Shown here piece by piece: positions 35,551 to 48,314 of a stretch of DNA of 62,577 nucleotides. Both the position numbers and the translations under genes were made by a program. Origin of the DNA: DASYCK01 sp036500205 (GTDB lineage Bacteria > Myxococcota_A > Polyangia > Fen-1088); the NCBI GenBank assembly GCA_036500205.1, contig DASYCK010000056.1, positions 1-62,577 of the forward strand. The letters are read 5' to 3'. Position 1 is the first letter of the stretch; each line of letters opens with the position of its first letter. A model generated the notes under the pieces. That model was not told where the DNA came from, made no database searches, and was given only the letters and a program-made list of their open reading frames with translations.

Positions 35551-37008
35551 ATGGACAGCCGCACGACATTCCCCGCCTACAAGGTTCAGGATCTGGCGTT
35601 GGCCGAGTTGGGACGCAAGAAGATCCGCATGGCCGAGAAAGAGATGCCCGGCCTGATGTCGCTGCGGGAAGAGTTCGGCGCCAAGAAGCCCCTCAAGGGC
35701 GCGCGCATCGCCGGCTGCCTGCACATGACCATCGAGACCGCCGTGCTCATCGAGACCTTGGTGGCGCTGGGCGCCGAGGTGACCTGGACGTCGTGCAACA
35801 TCTACTCGACGCAGGACGAGGCCGCCGCCGCCATCGTGAAGGCGGGCGTGCCGGTGTTCGCGTGGAAGGGCGAGACCTTGCCCGAGTACTGGGAGAACAT
35901 CGAGCTGCAGCTGGTGGCGTTCAAGGACGCCCTGCCGCCAAACCTGATCCTGGACGACGGCGGCGATCTGACGTTGCTGGTGCACAAGGGCGCCGAGTTC
36001 GAGAAGGCGGGCAAGGTGCCGGATCCCTCGACCACCACCGTCGATGAGATGAAGGTCATCCTGACCTTGCTGGGGAAGAGCCTGAAGGCGGACAGCCAGC
36101 GCTTCACCAAGATGGCCAAGGAGATCAAGGGCGTCTCCGAGGAGACGACGACCGGCGTGCACCGCCTGTACGACATGGCGAAGAACAACCAGCTGCTGTT
36201 CCCCGCCATCAACGTCAACGACTCGGTGACGAAGTCGAAGTTCGACAACCTGTACGGCTGCCGCGAGTCGCTGTTCGACGGCATCAAGCGCGCCACCGAC
36301 ATCATGGTGGCCGGCAAGGTCGTCGTGGTGGCGGGCTACGGCGACGTCGGCAAGGGCTGCTCGCACGCCGCTCGCGGCCTGGGCGCGCGCGTGCTGGTGA
36401 CCGAGATCGATCCCATCTGCGCGCTGCAGGCGGCGATGGAAGGCTACGAGGTCGTCACGCTGGAGACCGCGGCGCCCCTGGGCGACATCTTCGTCACGGC
36501 CACCGGTTGCGTCGACGTCATCCGCGGCGAGCACATGCGCGTCATGAAGGACGAGGCGATCCTCTGCAACATCGGCCACTTCGACAGCGAGATCCAGGTG
36601 AGCTGGCTCGAGTCGAACCCCGAGGTCAAGGAAGAGAACATCAAGCCGCAGGTCGACCAGTTCATCCTGGCCGACGGCAAGCGCCTGACCCTGCTGGCGC
36701 GCGGCCGCCTGGTGAACCTGGGCTGCGCCACCGGCCACCCCAGCTTCGTCATGTCGAACTCGTTCACCAACCAGACCATCGCCCAGATGGCCCTGTGGGA
36801 GAACGCCACCAAGGGCAAGGACGAGACGACCGGCATGACGTTCGGCGCCGGCAAGGTCTACGTGCTGCCGAAGAAGCTCGACGAGAAGGTCGCCCGCCTG
36901 CACCTGAAGAAGGTCGGCGTGAACCTGACCACGCTGACGAAGACGCAGGCCGAGTACCTCGGCATCCCCGTCGAAGGTCCGTACAAGCCCGATCACTACC
37001 GGTACTAA
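35551..37008 (+). CDS. ahcY: S-adenosyl-L-homocysteine hydrolase
   Basis: Cytoplasmic NAD-dependent hydrolysis of S-adenosylhomocysteine to adenosine and homocysteine. The protein has 485 residues. The start at 35551 has AAGGAG upstream. Motifs: GARIAGCLHMTIETAVLIETL, SCNIYSTQDEAAAAI, VTKSKFDNLYGCRESLFDGIKRATD, NAD-binding VVAGYGDVGKGCSHAARGLG, CNIGHFDSEI, and the C-terminal FVMSNSFTNQ and PDHYRY (Lys/Tyr of the NAD clamp). The protein is complete. It supplies homocysteine for MetH, encoded 2.4 kb downstream, and is preceded by a 160-nt leader. Confidence 0.97.
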   Translation: MDSRTTFPAYKVQDLALAELGRKKIRMAEKEMPGLMSLREEFGAKKPLKGARIAGCLHMTIETAVLIETLVALGAEVTWTSCNIYSTQDEAAAAIVKAGVPVFAWKGETLPEYWENIELQLVAFKDALPPNLILDDGGDLTLLVHKGAEFEKAGKVPDPSTTTVDEMKVILTLLGKSLKADSQRFTKMAKEIKGVSEETTTGVHRLYDMAKNNQLLFPAINVNDSVTKSKFDNLYGCRESLFDGIKRATDIMVAGKVVVVAGYGDVGKGCSHAARGLGARVLVTEIDPICALQAAMEGYEVVTLETAAPLGDIFVTATGCVDVIRGEHMRVMKDEAILCNIGHFDSEIQVSWLESNPEVKEENIKPQVDQFILADGKRLTLLARGRLVNLGCATGHPSFVMSNSFTNQTIAQMALWENATKGKDETTGMTFGAGKVYVLPKKLDEKVARLHLKKVGVNLTTLTKTQAEYLGIPVEGPYKPDHYRY

Positions 37009-37020
37009 GGCACGCATGAA

Positions 37021-37064
37021 CCTCTCCCACGAAGGTGGGAGAGGTCGCCGACCGCGGGTCGGCG
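37021..37064. repeat. Tandem hairpin element after ahcY
   Basis: CCTCTCCCAC/GTGGGAGAGG is a perfect 10-bp stem with a GAAG loop (37021-37044). It is followed at once by CGCCGAC/GTCGGCG (37046-37064). Then comes GGGTGAGGGGG. The GGGAGAGG...GGGTGAGGGG layout resembles widespread REP-like palindromic repeats; it may also terminate ahcY and the convergent phosphatase gene. Confidence 0.6.
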
Positions 37065-37095
37065 GGTGAGGGGGCTCGGTAGAGACGGAGCCGGG

Positions 37096-38355
37096 CTATT
37101 CCCCGAGCGTGAACGTGTGGAGCGTCTGCAGGTCGCCGCCCACGAACGTCACCGTCAAGGTCTTCTTGTTCGCCTCGATCACGCCGAAGCCGTTCTTGCT
37201 GGCGGCGTAGAGCGATCTCGGTCCCGGCGTGATGGGGCGCGGCTCGGCGCCTCCGCCCCCCACGATGACGAACTCGACGCCCGACTCGGGCGCCAGGTGC
37301 TGCAGGTCGTGCTCGTGGCCGCACAGGTAGACGTCGACCCGCCCCTTCAGCAGCGGATACACGCTGTCGCGAACCGTGGGATCGCCGCCGTGCTTGCCAT
37401 CCGAGTAGATCGGGTGGTGCCCGTACACGATCTTCCAGCGCGCCTTGCTCTTCCCCACCTCGGCGTCGAGCCAGTCGAGCTCGGCGCGCGTCACCACGTT
37501 GGTGTCGATGGAGAAGAACTGCACGGGGCCGGCCACGAAGGTGTAGCGGGTCGCCGGCATCCGCCACAGCGGCTCCTCGTGTGAGTGGAGGATCTCCGCC
37601 GCCGGGCTGTCGGTCTGGAACCAGTCGTGGTTGCCCAGCGACGGATAGAACACGATCCGCATCGGGCCGTACAGCCGCTTGAAGTCGCGGTCCCAGCGCG
37701 GATCTTCCGGGCCGCTCATGCCGGTGGGATAGAAGTTGTCGCCCAAGGTGACGGCGAACGTGAACGGCTTGCGCGCGTGGTAGCGCTGCATCGCCTCGGC
37801 CATCGTCCGCTGCCGCTCGCTGCCGTCCCCGAAGTCGCCGAAAGCCAGCACCCGCACGTTGCCGCGTCGGTCCGGCTTGACCGTGAAGACGGGCGGGGAC
37901 TCGCGCAGGAAGTGGGGCAGGTTCTGGCCCACGGCGAACATCTGGTGGCGCTCGATGTCGCGCACGATCCGCTCGCGCTCGGGCGCATCGCGCGTCCCCG
38001 TCGACAGCCGGTGCTCGAGCGATACCACCACGGCGCCCAGGGCGGCCCGGCGCAGGGCGTAGGCGGCGGCCAGGGCCACGTCGTCGGAGGGATCCGTCTC
38101 GACGATCATCTTCAACAGGTCGGTGGTCCCGGGGCCGCCGATGTCGGCCACCAGCTTGAGGCGCTTCTTGTCGCTGTGCTCGGCGCGGTAGGCCGTCTCC
38201 AGCGCCGCCGCATCGGGCTTCGGGGGCGCGGCGGTCGCCTCGTCGTCGTCCGTCGGCGTCTGCGCGAGGACCGCTGGCGTCCGGTAGAAGGGCCCGGCAC
38301 CCGATAGCAGCGTGGCGAACGCCGCGAAGGCCATGACGCGGGGGAGGCGTTTCAT
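37096..38355 (-). CDS. Exported purple-acid-phosphatase-like metallophosphoesterase
   Basis: 419 residues with a signal peptide (VMAFAAFATLLSGAGPF...AVLAQ), then an Asp/Glu/Pro-rich linker and an all-helical segment (about 45-140, HEAT-like DPSDDVALAAAYALRRAAL). The calcineurin-like catalytic domain (about 165-410) has all metal-binding motifs: FGDFGDG, LGDNFYP, SLGNHDWF, YGHHPIYS and GHEHDLQ. The layout is close to tartrate-resistant acid phosphatases, so hydrolysis of phosphate monoesters in the periplasm is likely. It is divergent from the ArsR-methyltransferase gene across 88 bp. A possible link to ppk1 and the PstS-like protein in phosphate metabolism is speculation. Confidence 0.88.
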   Translation of the reverse strand: MKRLPRVMAFAAFATLLSGAGPFYRTPAVLAQTPTDDDEATAAPPKPDAAALETAYRAEHSDKKRLKLVADIGGPGTTDLLKMIVETDPSDDVALAAAYALRRAALGAVVVSLEHRLSTGTRDAPERERIVRDIERHQMFAVGQNLPHFLRESPPVFTVKPDRRGNVRVLAFGDFGDGSERQRTMAEAMQRYHARKPFTFAVTLGDNFYPTGMSGPEDPRWDRDFKRLYGPMRIVFYPSLGNHDWFQTDSPAAEILHSHEEPLWRMPATRYTFVAGPVQFFSIDTNVVTRAELDWLDAEVGKSKARWKIVYGHHPIYSDGKHGGDPTVRDSVYPLLKGRVDVYLCGHEHDLQHLAPESGVEFVIVGGGGAEPRPITPGPRSLYAASKNGFGVIEANKKTLTVTFVGGDLQTLHTFTLGE

Positions 38356-38414
38356 CGTGAGGGCGAGATTGCCACGCCCGACCGGCGGTTTGACAGGCCG
38401 GCGCCCCGGTATGC

Positions 38415-38444
38415 TATATCCTCCTATCGAGATACGGGGATATA
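38415..38444. promoter_or_regulatory. 30-bp dyad overlapping the ArsR-methyltransferase start: likely autoregulatory operator
   Basis: Outer arms TATATCC (38415-38421) and GGATATA (38438-38444) and inner arms TATC (38425-38428) and GATA (38431-38434) share one centre at 38429.5. The last base is the A of the start codon. An ArsR-type homodimer bound here would block expression of the operon that includes metH. Confidence 0.6.
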
Positions 38445-39393
38445 TGAACCTGGCTGAACATGTCGACACGCTGAACCTGCTCGGCGACGAGAGCCGCATC
38501 CGGCTGTGCGTGCTGCTGCGCGAGCGCGAGCTCTGCGTGTCCGACCTGGTGCGGGCCACCGGCATCGCCCAGTCGCGCGTGTCGACCCACCTGGGGCGGC
38601 TGCGCGAGGCGGGGTTCGTGCGCGACCGCCGCCAGGGGGCGCAGTCGTTCTACGCCCTGGCGACCGACAGCCTGCCGTTGCCCGCCCGCGCCATCCTCGC
38701 GGACGCCGCCGGCTCGACCGACCCCACGCTGGAGGGTGATCAGAAGCGCCTGTCCGAGATCGAGCTGGAACGGCGGGACGGTCTGCCCGAGTCGGCCGTG
38801 AACGAGCTCGAGCGCGACTACTCGCCGGGGCGCACCTGGCACTCCCTGGCCCTGGGGCTGGGCGGCTTCCTGCGTCTGGGGGACGTGCTCGACGCCGGCT
38901 CGGGCGACGGCGCGGCCGCCAGCACCTTGGCGCCCCACTGCCGCTCGCTGACCTGCATCGACACCAACCCGCACATGATCGAGCTGGCCCGCGAGCGCCT
39001 GGCCCGCTTTCCCCACGCGCGCGCCCAGGTGGCCGATCTGCACGAGCTGCCGTTCGAGGCGGCGTCGTTCGACGCCGTGCTGATGTTTCACACGCTCACC
39101 TACGCGGCGCACCCGGCGCGGGCGCTGGCGGAGTGTGCCCGCGTGCTTCGCCCGGGCGGTCGTCTGGTGCTGCTCTGCCTGGACGAGCACCGCCAGCTCG
39201 ACGTGACGGCCCGCTACGGCGAGCGCCACCCCGGCTTCTCGCCCCGGGCGGTGCGCGCGTTGATCACCCGCGCCGGGCTGACCGTCGTCACCGCCGAGAT
39301 CGCCTGTCGCGAGCTGAAGAAGCCCCGCCTGCAGGTGGTGCTGGGAATCGCCGACAAACCGCACAGCAAGCCCCGCAAAGCGAACATGAAGTC

Positions 39394-39397
<4 letters not shown>
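38444..39397 (+). CDS. ArsR-family regulator fused to a SAM-dependent methyltransferase domain (SahR-like)
   Basis: 317 residues. The N-terminal winged helix (about 1-85) has VDTLNLLGDESRIRLCVLL, ELCVSDLVRATGIAQSRVSTHL and GFVRDRRQGAQSFYAL. The C-terminal class I methyltransferase (about 135-305) has motif I VLDAGSGDGAAAS, motif II CIDTNPHMI, LPFEAASFDAVLMFHTL and LRPGGRLVLLCL. No arsenic-type Cys pair is present in the HTH. Such fusions next to metH and ahcY correspond to the SahR group of ArsR regulators, which control the methionine/SAM cycle and respond to S-adenosylhomocysteine. That assignment is from context. The C-terminal domain may sense SAM or SAH rather than methylate. The stop overlaps metH (ATGA). 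Confidence 0.85.
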
Positions 39398-43233
<3,836 letters not shown>

Positions 43234-43399
43234 GCGCCGTCGTTCCGCTCGGGGACGGCCGGCCGCACCCCCGGACGCGGACCTTCGTGAAAATCACCCA
43301 AGCCGTCGACGGCACCTGGGGAATCGAGGCCAAGGCGTAGGGGGCGCTGAGCTCGCGCCGCAGCCCGTTTCGACGGTGACGTCGCGAGCTGCCTGGCGT

Positions 43400-43693
43400 C
43401 TAGAAGAAGCTCGAGATGTCGAAGTAGGCGGTGACGGCGCGCCCATCGGTGGTATTGAAATGGAGCTCGTCGGTGGGCGACCCGCCGCACTTGGTCAGGG
43501 CCTGCATCGAGATCTTCGCGCCCGGATAGTGTGTGGCGACCCAAGAATACTCTGCCGGGATACCGTCCACCTTTATTCGTCCTTCACAGCTGAGCCCGTC
43601 CTTGTCGCTGCTCGGAGGGGCGCTCGTCGCCGGGGAAGACGTCGTGGCACAGCCGCTCAGAGCGCTCACCACGATCAGCAGGCACTTCGTCAT
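43400..43693 (-). CDS. Small lipoprotein
   Basis: 97 residues from the ATG at 43693 (a GTG precedes it). AAAGGAAG lies upstream. The lipobox is SALSGC (Cys about 15). The mature part has two Cys residues (LSCEGRIKVDG, LTKCGGSP) and a beta-rich pattern (AEYSWVATHYPGAKISMQAL, AVTAYFDISSFF). I do not recognise a family. It is an ordinary envelope lipoprotein in a stretch of small genes downstream of metH. Confidence 0.7.
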   Translation of the reverse strand: MTKCLLIVVSALSGCATTSSPATSAPPSSDKDGLSCEGRIKVDGIPAEYSWVATHYPGAKISMQALTKCGGSPTDELHFNTTDGRAVTAYFDISSFF

Positions 43694-43890
43694 CACGGTA
43701 ACTTCCTTTCCGTTGGCGACCCGTCCCTCGAGTGAACCGTCAGTGCTCGGCGTCGCCCTGTTCGATCTTCCTGACGACCGATGGCCGTGCGCCGTTCGAT
43801 GACCAGCGTGCCTTCGAAGGCCGTGTCATCCATCGCGCAGAATGCCATGTTAGCAAGCGGAAAGCACGAAGGGCAGATCGTCGGTGTCAT
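43693..43890 (-). CDS. Possible small zinc-ribbon ORF or remnant
   Basis: 65 codons from the ATG at 43890. The stop codon TGA shares a base with the start of the following lipoprotein (TGATG). The N-terminus MTPTICPSCFPLANMAFC resembles the CPxCG...FC zinc ribbons that begin many myxobacterial Ser/Thr kinases, but the rest is Arg-rich and not domain-like. It may be a decayed fragment. No supported gene lies between 43891 and 44069. Confidence 0.3.
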   Translation of the reverse strand: MTPTICPSCFPLANMAFCAMDDTAFEGTLVIERRTAIGRQEDRTGRRRALTVHSRDGSPTERKLP

Positions 43891-44069
43891 TGCGCCCCCG
43901 CGTCGCCCACGTAATCCGTCGCACCTCCTGCGAGCGCAGGTTCCGCGGGAGGACCCCCGCGTCGAATGTGTCACCATGGCCAGGTCATCCGCCACGGCGA
44001 GATCAACGACGGCCGGTCGATTGTTCCCGGAAGTGTGGTTTGCGGGCGCTCGACGCCCGTGTACCGGAC

Positions 44070-44605
44070 TCAGACTTCCCGGTTCCATTCGAGGCGGACG
44101 ATCCGGCCGAGCGCCACGTTGAAGTAGCAGCGGCACACCAGACCGCGCCCGTCAACGATCTGGCTGCGATTCACCCACAGGTTCGCTCCAAATCGGTCGT
44201 CGATGTACACGTCAAGGGGGGAGCCGTTAAGGGGGCTCTCGTCGATGACGAATCCACCGAGGGTCCGGCACAAACGTTTCCGGTGATCACCGGGTCTGCC
44301 CCGGAGCCGCCGCTGGGATCGCTGTCCCAGAGAAGGAACGTCACCTGTCCGTGGACGTCACCCGCGACGCCAAACACGACATGCGAATCGGTCCCTTGAC
44401 GGTCGTACTGCGCCACGAAAGCCGTGCCATCTTCAAATGCCGCTATTGCGCAAGCATCGACCGAGGAAGGGTCCGTGCCGAGAGCGGCATGGCCGCAGTC
44501 CGTGGCGCCAGGGCCTGCAAAAGCACTCAGCCCCGACGCCAGTTCACAACGGGACGAACAGCCCGTGGCTACCAGTACCGCGAGGGCCAACAGGCATCGT
44601 GTCAT
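44070..44605 (-). pseudogene. Lipoprotein gene with an apparent -1 frameshift at a T-run
   Basis: The first frame (44605 to 44171) starts MTRCLLALAVLVATGC (lipobox VATGC), continues naturally to VITGNV, then turns into low-complexity Ser/Thr sequence. The second frame (44273 to 44070) starts exactly there and reads natural protein: LCRTLGGFVIDESPLNGSP, VYIDDRFGANLWVNRSQ. Adding one T to the TTT at 44274-44272 would join them as GNVLCRTLGG, giving about 178 residues. The break may be a real mutation, programmed slippage or a sequencing error. Function is unknown; it is an exported lipoprotein with several Cys residues. Confidence 0.7.
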
Positions 44606-44695
44606 GTGGTGTGGTCAACGGTACCCCCGTCCGGGAGTGGACGCGAGCGGAAGGTACTGACGACTCGCCCGACGGAGCGGCACGTAGGGGTCAGA

Positions 44696-45484
44696 TCACA
44701 TCACCGAGATGATCCCCGAGTTCTTCGGCGGAGGGAGTTCGAAGTCGATCACGACCGGCGCGTGATCGCTGCTGCCCACCTCGCGCTGCGAGACCGAGCT
44801 GCGCGCGGTGGCCGCCACCGCCTCGGGCGCCATCACGTAGTCGAGCCGCCAGCCGATGTTGCGCTCGCGCTGGTTCCGCCAGGGGGCCCACCAGGTGAAC
44901 AGCTGCTCGTTCGTGGGATCGAGGTCGCGCCCCACGTCCCGCAGCCCGCCCGCGGTCAGGATCTGCTCGATCAGCGCCCGCTCCTCGGGCCGCTGCCCCA
45001 CCACGCGCGGGTCGCGCTGCGACGGGTGCACGTCCGTCTCGGTCCGGGCCACGTTCATGTCGCCGCACAGGATCAGCTGGCGATCGATGGCGCGCGCCGC
45101 CGCTGCGTACGCCTCCATCGCCTTCAGGAAGGCGAGCTTGGCCGCGTAGTCCTTCCCTCCGTTCGGGACGTAGATCGACGCGATCGACAGGTCGCCCAGA
45201 TCGGCGACCACGATCCGCGTCTCATGATCGAATTCGGGGTGGATAAAGCGCGGGCGGTCCGGCGCGAAGAGCTTGTTCACCAGCATGCTCACCCCCGAGT
45301 ACCCCTTCGAGCCGTGCCAGTAGCACCAGTAGTCGGGCAGGGCGGCCAGCGCCTCGGGGATCTGCTCGGGCAGCGCCTTCAGCTCCTGCAGACACAGCAC
45401 GTCCGGCCGCTCTCGCTCGACGAACGCCGCGACATCGGTCTCTCGCGCGCGGACGCCATTGACGTTCCAGGTGACCAGCTTCAT
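44696..45484 (-). CDS. xth: Exodeoxyribonuclease III (AP endonuclease)
   Basis: 262 residues, the usual size. Endonuclease/exonuclease/phosphatase fold with NVNGVRAR, LCLQELKAL (metal Glu), SIYVPNGGKD, ILCGDMNVARTETDVHP (catalytic Asp/Asn), IGWRLDYVM and GSSDHAPVVID (catalytic His). The start at 45484 gives MKLVTWNVNG, the canonical N-terminus. It repairs abasic sites and 3'-blocked ends in the cytoplasm. It is divergent from the old yellow enzyme gene 84 bp away. Confidence 0.95.
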   Translation of the reverse strand: MKLVTWNVNGVRARETDVAAFVERERPDVLCLQELKALPEQIPEALAALPDYWCYWHGSKGYSGVSMLVNKLFAPDRPRFIHPEFDHETRIVVADLGDLSIASIYVPNGGKDYAAKLAFLKAMEAYAAAARAIDRQLILCGDMNVARTETDVHPSQRDPRVVGQRPEERALIEQILTAGGLRDVGRDLDPTNEQLFTWWAPWRNQRERNIGWRLDYVMAPEAVAATARSSVSQREVGSSDHAPVVIDFELPPPKNSGIISVM

Positions 45485-45568
45485 CGGTCGAGACTCTAGC
45501 GCGCCCCCCCGCGCGCGTCCGTGCCACATCGCCTTTGACGGGCGCTGATCCGGGAGCTATCCCCCGTC

Positions 45569-46645
45569 ATGCTCTTCGATCCCTTCGTGCTTCGTGGCGT
45601 GACGGTCCGCAACCGCATCGGCGTCTCCCCGATGTGCCAGTACTCCAGCGTCGACGGGCTCGCCGACGACTGGCACCTGGTCCACCTGGGCAGCCGCGCC
45701 GTGGGGGGCGCGGGGCTGGTGTTCACCGAGGCGACGGCCGTCGAGGCGCGCGGCCGGATCTCGCCACAGGATCTGGGGCTGTGGAACGAGACGCAGATCG
45801 CGCCGCTGGCCCGCATCACACGCTTCCTGCGCGGGCAGGGGGCCACCCCGGGAATCCAGCTCGCGCACGCGGGGCGAAAGGCTTCGACGGCGCGGCCCTG
45901 GCAATCGAATGATGGCGGCAAGCCAGTGGCGCCGCCCGCCGGCTGGACCCCCATCCTGGCGCCCAGCGCGCTTCCCTTCGACGCCGGCTACCAGACGCCG
46001 GAGGCGCTGAGCGAGCCCGACGTCGCCATCGTCATCGACGCCTTCGCGGCCGCCGCCAGGCGCGCCCTGCAGGCGGAGTTCGACGTCGTCGAGCTTCACG
46101 CCGCCCACGGCTACCTGATTCACGAGTTCCTGTCGCCGGTCACGAACCGGCGCGACGACCAGTGGGGCGGAACGTTCGAGAACCGGATCCGCCTGCTGAT
46201 CGAGGTGGTGCGCGCCGTGCGGCGCGTGTGGCCCGACCGCTTGCCGTTGCTGGTCCGTCTGTCGACCACCGACTGGCTGGACGACGACGGATGGACCGTC
46301 GAGGACTCCATCGCGCTCGCCCGCCGCCTGCGTCCCGAGGGGGTCGATCTGATCGACTGCTCGTCGGGCGGCATCGCCCCCCGCGTCGCCATCGACGCCG
46401 GCCCCGGCTATCAGACCGGGAACGCCGCCCGAATCCGCGCCGAGGCGCCGATTCCCACCGCCGCCATCGGCGTCATCACCTCGGCCACCCAGGCCGAGCA
46501 CATCCTTCGCACGGGCCAGGCCGACCTGGTGTTCCTGGCGCGCGAGCTGCTCCGCGATCCGTATTTCCCGCTGCGCGCCGCCGCCGAGCTGGGCGCGAAG
46601 GTGGCCTGGCCGCCCCAGTACGACCGCGCCCGCCCCGCGCGGTGA
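45569..46645 (+). CDS. namA: NADPH dehydrogenase / old yellow enzyme (YqjM type)
   Basis: 358 residues, an FMN-dependent ene-reductase barrel. The YqjM-type active-site Cys is Cys23 in SPMCQYS. FMN and substrate residues are seen in FTEATAVEARGRI, IQLAHAGRKAS, VELHAAHGYLIHEFLSPVTNRRDDQWGG (paired His) and DLVFLARELLRDPYFP. The family reduces activated C=C bonds and detoxifies electrophiles, often as part of stress responses. Its stop is 3 bp from the convergent yebC stop. Confidence 0.93.
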   Translation: MLFDPFVLRGVTVRNRIGVSPMCQYSSVDGLADDWHLVHLGSRAVGGAGLVFTEATAVEARGRISPQDLGLWNETQIAPLARITRFLRGQGATPGIQLAHAGRKASTARPWQSNDGGKPVAPPAGWTPILAPSALPFDAGYQTPEALSEPDVAIVIDAFAAAARRALQAEFDVVELHAAHGYLIHEFLSPVTNRRDDQWGGTFENRIRLLIEVVRAVRRVWPDRLPLLVRLSTTDWLDDDGWTVEDSIALARRLRPEGVDLIDCSSGGIAPRVAIDAGPGYQTGNAARIRAEAPIPTAAIGVITSATQAEHILRTGQADLVFLARELLRDPYFPLRAAAELGAKVAWPPQYDRARPAR

Positions 46646-46648
46646 CGG

Positions 46649-47380
46649 TCAGCTCAGGTTGTGAAACACGTGCTGGACGTCCTCGTCCTGCTCCAGCGCG
46701 TCGACCAGCTCGAGCACCTCGGTCGACTTGTCCTCGGGGAGCGACAGCAGGTTCTGCGCCACATACTCCGACTCCGCCGACTGGACGGCGATGCCTCGGG
46801 CCTCGATGGCCGCCTGCAGCTTCCCGAAGTCGACGAACGAACCGCGCACGATGAGCTGCGGCTCCCCCTTGTCGTTCGTCCCTTCGCCCATCTCCTCGAG
46901 ACCGTGGTCGATGAGGTCGAGCTCGAGCGCGTCGAGGTCCTTGCCGGCGACCGCCTCCGGGGTCAGGCGAAACACCCCCATGTGCTTGAACTGGAAGGCG
47001 ACGCTCCCCTCGTTCCCCATGGCGCCGCCGTTGGACTTGAAGGCGTTGCGGACGTTCGCCACCGTGCGGACCACGTTGTTGGTGGCCGTCTCGACGATGA
47101 TGGCGATGCCGTGCGGGGCGTAGCCCTCGTAAACGACGATGTCGTAGCTCTCGGCGCCCTGGCCCGAGGCCTTCTTGATCGCGTTCTCGATCCTGTCCTT
47201 GGGCATGTTGGCGGCCCGCGCGTTCTGCAGCACGCGGCGCAGGGTCGAGTTGCTGTCGGGGCTCGGTCCGCCCGACTTCACGGCGATGGCGATGTCCTTG
47301 CCGATGCGGGTGAAGGCCTTGGAAATCTTGTCCCACCGCTTGAACATGGTGGCCTTGCGAGTCTCGAAGATACGCCCCAT
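46649..47380 (-). CDS. yebC: YebC/PmpR family protein
   Basis: 243 residues. It belongs to the subgroup beginning MGRIFETRKATMFKRWDKISKAF rather than the classical MAGHSKW start. Conserved blocks: DIAIAVKSGGPSPDSNSTLRR, ARAANMPKDRIENAIKKA, VYEGYAPHGIAIIVE, NVVRTVANVRNAFKSNGGAMGNEGSVAFQF. Members are DNA-binding regulators (PmpR) or, as shown recently for YebC2-type members, ribosome-associated factors easing translation of proline stretches. That role would fit a proteome rich in Pro runs (inference). Monocistronic. Confidence 0.92.
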   Translation of the reverse strand: MGRIFETRKATMFKRWDKISKAFTRIGKDIAIAVKSGGPSPDSNSTLRRVLQNARAANMPKDRIENAIKKASGQGAESYDIVVYEGYAPHGIAIIVETATNNVVRTVANVRNAFKSNGGAMGNEGSVAFQFKHMGVFRLTPEAVAGKDLDALELDLIDHGLEEMGEGTNDKGEPQLIVRGSFVDFGKLQAAIEARGIAVQSAESEYVAQNLLSLPEDKSTEVLELVDALEQDEDVQHVFHNLS

Positions 47381-47438
47381 GGGCCCGACTCTTACCCGGC
47401 TCGATGTTGTCTGTCGAGGCTGGAGTTCGCGGGGACGG

Positions 47439-48302
47439 CTAGGGAACTTCCTGGGTGACGGTCACGCCGCCGCTGGCGTCTTGCGTGCACGGGAAGGATG
47501 GCGCGAGACAGGCACAGGTCGCGCTCCCCGCGCACGAAGAGGGTGTCGCGGTGCATGCATAGGTGCCAGGATTGCCCACCGCGCCACCGACCTGCGCGGC
47601 GCAATACTGCGTGTCGAGGGTGCAGAACGACCACCCGCACTCGAAGGTTCCCGTCGGCGGCGTGCAGGTACCGTCGACCGCCAGATCGGTCCCCGCCGAG
47701 TTGGCCTCGCAGGGGTTGGAGTAAACCTTGCCGTCGCAGCCGCAGGCGGGGCGCTGCACGCAGGTGACGCCGCCCACCGGTGACTTGCACACGCCGTGAA
47801 CGAGGCCTGCCCCGCACCGCTCATCCGACCAGGCACAGAACGCGCCAGTTGGACAAGCGGCGTCGCCCGTGCCGCCACAGGGCTGGGAGCCGCCCGCGCC
47901 GCCCGTTCCGCCGTGACCCGCGGTGCCGGCCGTTCCGCCGTTACCGGCCGCGCCGCCGTGACCCGCGGTGCCGGCCGTTCCGCCGTTACCGGCCGTTCCG
48001 CCATGGCCCGCGGTGCCGGCCGTTCCGCCGTGGCCTGCGGTGCCGGTCGTTCCGCCGTTACCGGCCGCGCCGCCGTGGCCCGCGGTGCCGCCTCGGCCAC
48101 CCAGGCCCGGCGCGCCGCCGCCGCCCGTGGCGTTCGCGCCGCCGGTCCCCATGGCGCCGCCTCCTCCGTGCGTGCCTCCCGTGGAGCCGCCGCTTCCGCC
48201 TGTCCCGGTCCGTCCGCCTCCGCCCGCGCCACCGTTCGAGCCGGTGCTACCCCCGCCGCAACCAGCCACCACGACCGCGAGCAGAACGACGATGTGTCTC
48301 AT
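47439..48302 (-). CDS. Lipoprotein with Gly-rich repeat stalk and Kazal-like Cys domain
   Basis: 287 residues. The lipobox is VVVAGC (Cys15). Residues about 20-140 are Gly-rich with imperfect GTAGHGG/GTAGNGG repeats. The C-terminal 145 residues carry about 20 Cys, including CVQRPACGCDGKVYSNPCEA, the classic Kazal-type inhibitor core, and CGWSFCTLDTQYC. Kazal domains inhibit serine proteases. Tethered on a Gly stalk outside the cell, it may protect the surface or defend against prey or predator proteases (inference). A sigma-54-like promoter lies just upstream. Confidence 0.82.
   Translation of the reverse strand: MRHIVVLLAVVVAGCGGGSTGSNGGAGGGGRTGTGGSGGSTGGTHGGGGAMGTGGANATGGGGAPGLGGRGGTAGHGGAAGNGGTTGTAGHGGTAGTAGHGGTAGNGGTAGTAGHGGAAGNGGTAGTAGHGGTGGAGGSQPCGGTGDAACPTGAFCAWSDERCGAGLVHGVCKSPVGGVTCVQRPACGCDGKVYSNPCEANSAGTDLAVDGTCTPPTGTFECGWSFCTLDTQYCAAQVGGAVGNPGTYACTATPSSCAGSATCACLAPSFPCTQDASGGVTVTQEVP
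47883..48090. repeat. Imperfect tandem repeats encoding the Gly-rich stalk
   Basis: Units built of GCGGTGCCGGCCGTTCCGCC and CCGTTACCGG segments recur about every 45 bp with point differences. They encode GTAGHGGTAGNGG-type repeats. Such tracts change length by slippage, so stalk length may vary between strains. Confidence 0.75.
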
Positions 48303-48314
48303 GGGCGGCCGGGT

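Noticed and set aside
47883..48090. CRISPR array
   Set aside because: The regular repeats are in frame, code for GTAGHGG-type residues and have no unique spacers, so they are a protein-coding stalk.
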